From a virus, in IMG/VR virus record IMGVR_UViG_3300042691_004359, positions 1-40,407 of that record: DNA of 40,407 nucleotides, one strand, 5' to 3'. A model generated the notes under the pieces. It ran no database searches, was not told the DNA's origin, and saw only the letters and a program-made list of their open reading frames with translations. The position numbers and the translations under genes were made by a program. Shown in pieces: positions 34,513-40,407 of this stretch; the stretch's first letter is position 1, and every line of letters starts with the position of its first letter.

Positions 34513-37365
34513 ATGCAAACAAAAGATTTCCTGTCCGCAGCCCTTGGAGGGGATGGGTACGTCTGTGTGTTCGGCGCGAACCCAAAGAAGAAGCGCGTCA
34601 TACAGAAGTTGTACCCCACCATTGATGCTGCTTGCTCCGCAGCGGACAACCTGAAGGAAGAAGGATTCGACGCCTACTTTGGGTTGGCTACATATGCAAC
34701 TGACAAATCACGGAGAGCCGACAATGCCAAGCACCTGAAGTGCTTCTTCCTTGATATCGACTGTGGTCCGCACAAGTCAGAGATCGAAGGATATCCCGGA
34801 GGTCAGCGAGACGGACTTGTTGCGCTGCAACAATTCTGCAAGGCGGTAGGGCTACCTAAGCCTACGCTGGTTAATTCTGGGCGGGGTATCCATGTCTACT
34901 GGTTCTTGACCGAGCCGGTAGCGCCGCAGGAGTGGCTACCTGTAGCCGAGCGGCTGAAGTCCCTGTGCGTGCAGCACAACCTCATAGCCGACCCGGCTGT
35001 GACCGCCGACATTGCCCGTGTGCTGCGTGTTCCCGGCACCCTGAACTTCAAAGACGACCCGGCAAAACCGGTCGAAGTAATCGGTGAGCCACGTGAGCCA
35101 CTGACGTTTGAACAGTTCAGAACAACTTTGGGAGTACAACAAAAGCCGCGCACTAACGCGACATTTTTTCCCGAAGACGATGTTGCCTCAGCCCTGCTCG
35201 GCAACTACCGGAACGTCTTCAAGACGATCCTGATGAAGACCGCCGATGGACGCGGTTGCGCACAACTACAAAACCTGATTCAGGATCAGGAGAACGTACC
35301 CGAACCGCTGTGGCGTGGTGGGTTGTCCATCGCCAAGTTCTGCGTGGATGCTGACAAAGCCGCGCATCGCATCTCCAGTAAGCACCCGAACTACGACCCC
35401 GACGAGACCGCAAAGAAACTGGAGCAGATCAGGGGGCCGTACACCTGTGACACGTTCGATAAGTTGAACCCGGGGCTGTGCGGGTCATGCCCTAACAAGG
35501 GGAAGATCAAGAGCCCAATCGTACTGGGCCGAGAGATACAAGAAGCGTCAGAGGAAGACAACGTAGTTGAGGACACCCCGCAGTCCGCACCTACCGCAGG
35601 GAAGCAAACCTATGTCATTCCTGCATACCCGGCACCGTACTTCCGGGGCATCAAAGGTGGGGTGTTCCTACGAAAGAAAGACAAAGACGGAGACACGGTT
35701 GAAGTACCCGTGTACCACAACGATCTATATGTACTGAGGCGGCTATCCGACCCCGAAGTCGGTGAGGGCGTGGTTATCCGACTGCACCTCCCCAAGGATG
35801 GCGTGCGGGAGTTCACCATACCTCTCGCATCGATGCTGTCCAAGGACGAGTTCCGCAAGTACATGGCGATGAACGGGGTGGCCGTCATAAACATGGAAGG
35901 ACTCATGGCATATATGACGAAGTGGGTAAACAAGTTGCAGGCGGAGGTAGAGGCTGACATAGCCCGTAAGCAGTTTGGTTGGACCAATTCCGATATGACT
36001 GCGTTTGTGGCAGGGTCGAAGGAAATACACGCCGACCGAATCGAACACAACCCTCCATCCAACAGGACGATCCAAGTGATACACGGGTTCCAATCCAAGG
36101 GCACGCTGGAAGGGTGGGTCAAGTTGATGGAGTTCTACAACCGACCCGGCATGGAACTGCACCAGTACATGCTTGGGTTGAGTTTTGGTTCTCCGCTTGT
36201 CGCATTCAGCACGGACGGTGCGGCGTTGTTTCATGCATGGAGTAAAGATCCCGGGTTTGGAAAGACCGCCGCCTTGCGGATTGGCAACAGCGTATGGGGG
36301 CACCCAGAGGAGTTGATGTGTCAGGAGCGGGACACGATGAACTCCAAGATGAATCGTGCAGAAGTTTGGAAGAACGTATTCCTGACGATGGACGAGTTGT
36401 CAAACATTGCCCCCAAGGACGCAAGCGACTTCCTGTATCAATTGACCGGTTATCGCCAACGCAATCGGCTTAGTTCGTCAGGCAATACGGAACGCTATCG
36501 GGGAGACCCGTGGCGCATGAACGTGGCGAGTACGGGTAACACAAGCCTGATCTCCCGCGTGCTGCTGTACAAGGCAATGCCGAAAGCGGAGGCTGTGCGG
36601 GTGCTTGAGTACCACGTGCCCAAGATGGACGTAGGCGAAAAAGCGATCACCGACGAGTTCAACAAGGATCTGGATCTGAACTACGGCACTGCGCATATCC
36701 CCTACATGCAGTACGTCATCCGCAAGAAGGAGGAGTCGCAACAGTTGTTCCGGTCGGTGCAGGAGCGGATAGACAAAGCGGCGGGGCTATCGCAGCCACA
36801 TCGGTTCTGGTCTTCGCAGGCGGCATCGGCTTTGGCGGCGTTGATCATCGCCAAGAAGTTGGGGTTGGTTAACTTCGACTTAACAAACCTATTCAAGTGG
36901 ATCGTTGGCGTGATAGAGACCAACAAGGCAACCACCCAAGCCGAGAATGATGATGCGGAAACGGTGCTGACTTCGTACCTAGCCGAGAACTACAACAACG
37001 TTCTACGGATCAAAAGCACAGATGATGCGCGGCTGCTGGGGGCACAGGATGTTTACATCGTCCCGGATTCAACCCCTCGGGTGCAGTTGGTGGCTCGGTA
37101 TGAATACGATGTCAAGAAGTTGTATCTATTGCCAAAGCCGTTCCGCGAGTGGTGTCTCAAGTTGCAGTTACCGTATCAGGACATCCTGTCTAGCCTGAAA
37201 ACAGGATCGATGAAAGCAGTGACGAAGAAGATGCGGATCGGTAAGGGAACCCGCATGAACCTACCCCCCACCGACACGTTGATGCTGGACTGCACCGACT
37301 TTATGAGTGAGGATCGGGAAGATGACATCGCCGGAAAGAAGGCACTCTCCGATACCCAGTTGTGA
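34513..37365 (+). CDS. Primase-helicase (AEP-like primase plus DUF927-type ATPase)
   Basis: Starting at ATG 34513 (MQTKDFLSAAL) the protein has 950 residues. An upstream extension would run through the structured leader and is rejected. The primase part shows FFLDIDCG (D81/D83), SGRGIH (122-127) and the ARVLRVPGTLNFK pattern (about 170-182), as in archaeo-eukaryotic-type primases. The helicase part has Walker A DPGFGKT (579-585) and Walker B FLTMDE (623-628), of DUF927 character. It would prime and unwind at the origin with the family A polymerase. The ribosome binding site is weak, so start choice is uncertain. Confidence 0.85.
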   Translation: MQTKDFLSAALGGDGYVCVFGANPKKKRVIQKLYPTIDAACSAADNLKEEGFDAYFGLATYATDKSRRADNAKHLKCFFLDIDCGPHKSEIEGYPGGQRDGLVALQQFCKAVGLPKPTLVNSGRGIHVYWFLTEPVAPQEWLPVAERLKSLCVQHNLIADPAVTADIARVLRVPGTLNFKDDPAKPVEVIGEPREPLTFEQFRTTLGVQQKPRTNATFFPEDDVASALLGNYRNVFKTILMKTADGRGCAQLQNLIQDQENVPEPLWRGGLSIAKFCVDADKAAHRISSKHPNYDPDETAKKLEQIRGPYTCDTFDKLNPGLCGSCPNKGKIKSPIVLGREIQEASEEDNVVEDTPQSAPTAGKQTYVIPAYPAPYFRGIKGGVFLRKKDKDGDTVEVPVYHNDLYVLRRLSDPEVGEGVVIRLHLPKDGVREFTIPLASMLSKDEFRKYMAMNGVAVINMEGLMAYMTKWVNKLQAEVEADIARKQFGWTNSDMTAFVAGSKEIHADRIEHNPPSNRTIQVIHGFQSKGTLEGWVKLMEFYNRPGMELHQYMLGLSFGSPLVAFSTDGAALFHAWSKDPGFGKTAALRIGNSVWGHPEELMCQERDTMNSKMNRAEVWKNVFLTMDELSNIAPKDASDFLYQLTGYRQRNRLSSSGNTERYRGDPWRMNVASTGNTSLISRVLLYKAMPKAEAVRVLEYHVPKMDVGEKAITDEFNKDLDLNYGTAHIPYMQYVIRKKEESQQLFRSVQERIDKAAGLSQPHRFWSSQAASALAALIIAKKLGLVNFDLTNLFKWIVGVIETNKATTQAENDDAETVLTSYLAENYNNVLRIKSTDDARLLGAQDVYIVPDSTPRVQLVARYEYDVKKLYLLPKPFREWCLKLQLPYQDILSSLKTGSMKAVTKKMRIGKGTRMNLPPTDTLMLDCTDFMSEDREDDIAGKKALSDTQL

Positions 37366-37564
37366 ACTGAACCCGGATGGGGTGCCCATTCTGGTAGTGT
37401 GGAAGAAGTTCGTTGTGGGGGCGTCGATCTTTATACCCGCCGTCAACACAACGAAACTAATGCGTCAAATGCGTACCGTTGCTAAAAACTACAACATGAC
37501 GCTTCAAGCAGCCGAACGGATTGAGAACAAGAAACTCGGCGTGCGGTTTTGGCGGGTGCTGTGA
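37322..37564 (+). CDS. Small phage protein with KKF...IFIPAVNT motif
   Basis: The 80-residue protein begins MTSPERRHSPIPSCELNPDG; ATG 37322 lies eight bases after GAGG, and the frame overlaps the primase gene end by 44 bases. The core is VPILVVWKKFVVGASIFIPA and AVNTTKLMRQMRTVAKN, followed by RIENKKLGVRFWRVL. The order 'short start, W-K-x-F-x-x-G-x-S-I-F-I-P, basic helix, GVRxWRV' is a widespread small phage protein, possibly nucleic-acid binding. It closes the rightward unit. Confidence 0.75.
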   Translation: MTSPERRHSPIPSCELNPDGVPILVVWKKFVVGASIFIPAVNTTKLMRQMRTVAKNYNMTLQAAERIENKKLGVRFWRVL

Positions 37565-37619
37565 TATGCTCCCGCACGGGTGGTGCAACGCCACTCGCTC
37601 TTGTTTCTCCTCCCTGATC

Positions 37620-37647
37620 ACCCCGGCCATGCGCCGGGGTCTTTTTT
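37620..37647 (+). terminator. Terminator of the rightward early unit
   Basis: An 8-bp stem ACCCCGGC/GCCGGGGT (37620-37640) with loop CATGC is followed by CTTTTTT. It lies 56 bases after the last rightward gene and reaches the stop codon of the opposing gene at 37646. It would stop early transcription from running into the leftward virion gene. Confidence 0.9.
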
Positions 37648-40407
37648 ATTCTTCCGTGGGTTCCCAGTCGGCAGCAAGTTCCTTGAGTTCCGCCTCAAGT
37701 TTCTTGTTCAGGATGACCCCGTGGTACATCCGGTCCGTGGTGCGCTCATGCTGCGCCATAGACCTACGGATGGTGGACTCCAGATTACCGAGCCCCGGAT
37801 GCTTGGCGTACAGCGCCTCCAGTTTGTCGCGTGCCTCTCGCTCACCCGCCGTGTCGTTCAGCCGGTTCGCAATATAGAGTTGCCGCAACTGCTTGGTCTG
37901 CTCCTTGGTGACCGCTTTCTCAATCCCCTTAAGCATGGAGTTCTGTTCCAACTGCCGGGTGTAATCAGCAGGAGTAAACCCAAGGAACTGAGCAGCAATG
38001 TTCCACGGCCCGATGTCTCCAATGACCGGATCGCCGCGCAGAGTATTGGCTCCCTCGGTGGCGTAACGCACGCTCTTGAGGATGTTTGCCGGGGCTACCG
38101 GCAGGATCGACTCGATGCCCCGCTGCATCTCCCCCTCATTGATCAGGTTCCACCCCCGTTGGATGCGGCTGGCTACACCGTACACCGGGCCACCCATGAT
38201 CTGGGCCATTGAATCCGCAAGGGATGTAGACCCGGTCGAGAAGGGGCTGTCGCGGAACAGAAGATCGCTGAGACCAGTTCGCTCGGCCATGCTAAGACCG
38301 GTAACCGAGTTGAGCAGACCTTTGTAAAGCGTTTCACCAGAATACCCACGAACGACAGAACCAAAGTTCTCTTCATCATCGTCCTTGAGCATGTTGTAAA
38401 CCATTGCAATGACACCGAACAACGGCATACCTTGCAGGCCCGCAAACACCGCAGTGGTGCCGTAAACACCAGCAAGTTGTTTCAGCGCAGCCGAACGCAC
38501 CGCAGGATCTTGGTTTTGCAGCGCCTCTCGCGTCATCTTGTACAGCATGTAGTACATCGACACGCCGTACCGCTTGAACATGAATAGGACGCGACCGAGC
38601 GCGTTCTGGGAGATCGGAGGAGCAGCCGCTGCGGACACACCACCGTTGGTAGTCTCGGCAATGGACACTGCACGCTCAGCAGCCTGCGTTTCTCTATCTT
38701 GCTGTGACAGATTCGGCTCGGCTTTCTTCAACCTCTCCAGTTCAAGGTTGTAAGCAGCCATCAGAGTAATCTGACGGTTCATGCGCTCGGCATGATGGAA
38801 CGCCCACCCACCGGCAGCGTTAAGAACCGCTATAGGATTTTTCCTACCATCAACTTCAAGCGTGTCATAGAGTTGGGAGCGGTTCATCTGCCCCATCTTG
38901 GTGGCAACGTCTACCAGCGTCTTGTACTTCTTGACCTCTGCCGGGATGTCTTTGGAGTCGAAATCGTAGTTATCCAAAGAGAGCATGGCCTTGGACGTAG
39001 CCTTCTCCTTGGTTCCCATCATCTCAACGGTTTGAGAGAACCCGCTGCCCATGTACACCCGAGTTGCTTCGGCTATGGCTTGACTTGCCCGCCCGTATCC
39101 ATACGGACCTCCTAGATGAGGCAGTACGATCAGCGGCACCTGAGTCAGGTTGATAAGCGCCGAGGACACATTGAAGCCGAGCAGGTAGTTGAAGCCGAAT
39201 GTGGTTGCCAACTGCGACCACCGGGCAACCGTGGGGGCCACTGCGAAATCGACCCGGCGCTCCAGTTCACGGAAGTATTCAACTGCGGTGCGGTTGTCTA
39301 CATCACCTTTCTCACCAATCTCACGGACATACTTCCGCAGGTTGTCCATCTGGTCGTACATCTTGGAGGCGTACTTCATGTTCGACAACTGCCGAGACAG
39401 TGAGTACGTCTTCTCCCGTAGCGCCCGGATGGCATCCTTGCTAAAGCCGAGTCGTTCCTTACGACGTTGGAACGCTTGCGCAAACGACGTTTCCGGCAGC
39501 GTGGTCAGGTACATCCGAAGGATGCCTTCCATCGCGGATTCAAATCGCTTGGCGTCCGCTGGGTTCTCTGGCTTGTTGAGTTCCAGAACTTTCAGCACGC
39601 CATTGATAAACGAATTGGCGGGGGTCTTACGGTAAGAAAGTTCCGACAGGTTGCTGAACGGAGCGATGCCCGACACCAAACCCTGTGCTTCCAACTTCTT
39701 TAGATCCGCAACTGCTTGGTTACGTTCACGCTCGGTCTCGTAGGCTTGCACGAACAAGTCAGGTAGCCCCTGCGCGTTACGCCCGTTGAACCGCAGCCAG
39801 TAGTTACCGTTACGGGTAAGCGGGAAGTACGGATCGATCTCACCCTTTTCCGCCAACTTGCTGAGGAGTTCGTTCTTCAACTTCTCCCGGGTAGCCGGGT
39901 CAGACACAGTCTGATCGATGCGTGCCCCGAGGTTTGCCAGTATCTCGTTGTACAACTCCCGATACGTATTACGCATCAAGGCATACAGGCGCTTGGCACC
40001 GGGGGCAACCTGCTCAATAGCGTTGAGTTCAGCGTTGAGTCGATCCCACGCTTCAAGGGCGTTCTGTAGATCCACCGCAGGAGCGTTGGCAAACTTGTCC
40101 TCGTAATAACTACGGGGGCGCTGCGGGTCTACCTTCTCCAGCGTGCTGTCATAGACAACCGCGCTGAACCGTTCTTCTGTTCCAGCCTTGGCTTTGTTAG
40201 CCCGCTTCGCCCAATCTTCGGCGTACTTGATTACCGGCTCGATCTTCTGATTACGCACCCCTTCATCACCGTGCTTCTCGTTGATGAGTTGATTGGTGCG
40301 CTTAGCCCCGGGGAGTACCTTCTCGATCATGTCGGTGTAGGCATCCATAGGCATGAGGGAATGCAGGATTCGCCTACCCATGTCTCCGAGCGTGTTCTTG
40401 AAGAACT
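37646..40407 (-). CDS. C-terminal part of giant polyvalent/internal virion protein (5' end beyond window)
   Basis: The frame stays open to the right window edge, at least 919 residues. No start can be assigned, and methionine 40381 is internal or one of several options. The sequence is mostly helical and Arg/Glu/Ala-rich (KEKLGFSKDAIRAL-type stretches, YSLSRQLSNMKYASKMYDQM). It has a hydrophobic region (FNYLLGFNVSSALINLTQVP) and the C-terminal NILKSVRYATEGANTLRGD then FLGFTPADYTRQLEQN. The latter matches the PLxRG-type ending of giant phage proteins ejected into the host. It lies opposite to the early unit, closing the late programme. Confidence 0.75.
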   Translation of the reverse strand, partial: FFKNTLGDMGRRILHSLMPMDAYTDMIEKVLPGAKRTNQLINEKHGDEGVRNQKIEPVIKYAEDWAKRANKAKAGTEERFSAVVYDSTLEKVDPQRPRSYYEDKFANAPAVDLQNALEAWDRLNAELNAIEQVAPGAKRLYALMRNTYRELYNEILANLGARIDQTVSDPATREKLKNELLSKLAEKGEIDPYFPLTRNGNYWLRFNGRNAQGLPDLFVQAYETERERNQAVADLKKLEAQGLVSGIAPFSNLSELSYRKTPANSFINGVLKVLELNKPENPADAKRFESAMEGILRMYLTTLPETSFAQAFQRRKERLGFSKDAIRALREKTYSLSRQLSNMKYASKMYDQMDNLRKYVREIGEKGDVDNRTAVEYFRELERRVDFAVAPTVARWSQLATTFGFNYLLGFNVSSALINLTQVPLIVLPHLGGPYGYGRASQAIAEATRVYMGSGFSQTVEMMGTKEKATSKAMLSLDNYDFDSKDIPAEVKKYKTLVDVATKMGQMNRSQLYDTLEVDGRKNPIAVLNAAGGWAFHHAERMNRQITLMAAYNLELERLKKAEPNLSQQDRETQAAERAVSIAETTNGGVSAAAAPPISQNALGRVLFMFKRYGVSMYYMLYKMTREALQNQDPAVRSAALKQLAGVYGTTAVFAGLQGMPLFGVIAMVYNMLKDDDEENFGSVVRGYSGETLYKGLLNSVTGLSMAERTGLSDLLFRDSPFSTGSTSLADSMAQIMGGPVYGVASRIQRGWNLINEGEMQRGIESILPVAPANILKSVRYATEGANTLRGDPVIGDIGPWNIAAQFLGFTPADYTRQLEQNSMLKGIEKAVTKEQTKQLRQLYIANRLNDTAGEREARDKLEALYAKHPGLGNLESTIRRSMAQHERTTDRMYHGVILNKKLEAELKELAADWEPTEE

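Overview
The window is most of a tailed double-stranded DNA bacteriophage genome or prophage-like contig of Caudoviricetes type. No rRNA, tRNA or host metabolic gene was recognised. The evidence is a complete packaging and head module (small and large terminase, portal, scaffold, major capsid), a replication set (family A DNA polymerase, primase-helicase, SNF2-type helicase, Cas4/RecB-like, VRR-NUC and HNH nucleases), dense gene packing with ATGA, TGATG and 8-nt overlaps, and moderately high GC. A P22-gp4-like adaptor, a P22-like portal and the absence of a tape-measure gene suggest a short-tailed phage, but the tail genes lie outside the window. The genes resemble those I associate with uncultured freshwater phages of Burkholderiales-like hosts. 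That host guess is inference only.

Layout. (1) 1-14223, minus strand: the late module reads leftward from terS and terL through portal, a small helical protein, a GroES-like protein, scaffold, decoration protein and major capsid. It continues into minor structural proteins, a run of small basic proteins that share a C-terminal Lys-Gly-Gly tag, and adaptor proteins, and leaves the window at the left edge. (2) 14224-14604: a non-coding divergent control region with a 9-bp hairpin. (3) 14605-15234: one isolated plus-strand gene closed by two tandem terminators. (4) 15330-16283: about 950 non-coding bases with a 26-bp inverted repeat, four iteron-like repeats and an AT-rich stretch, a candidate replication origin. 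(5) 16284-20658: small early genes driven by three near-identical sigma70-type promoters. Each promoter overlaps a palindromic operator (degenerate in the first copy) and is followed by a leader hairpin whose stem covaries between copies. (6) 20695-24196: a MoxR AAA+ ATPase and a metallopeptidase-VWA protein, preceded by a DUF3150-like gene. (7) 24193-37564: small early genes, nucleases, polymerase, helicase and primase, with two strongly structured untranslated leaders (31011-31183 and 34380-34478). (8) 37620-37640: a terminator. (9) 37646-40407, minus strand: the C-terminal part of a giant virion protein, cut by the right edge.

How it fits together. Two transcription programmes diverge from about 14.2-14.6 kb: early/replication to the right and late/virion to the left. 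If the genome is circular or circularly permuted, the late unit that leaves at the left edge would continue through unseen tail and lysis genes and end at the giant protein at 37646, convergent with the early unit. The early unit looks regulated by a repeated promoter-operator-leader cassette. Two small DNA-binding proteins (24766 and 33221) are candidate regulators.

Most promising undescribed elements: the repeated promoter/operator/covarying leader-hairpin unit, the two structured leaders ahead of the helicase and primase, the iteron and cruciform region, the family of KGG-tagged small proteins in the head module, and the phage MoxR/VWA-metallopeptidase set. All calls come from reading the sequence. 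No database search or folding programme was run.
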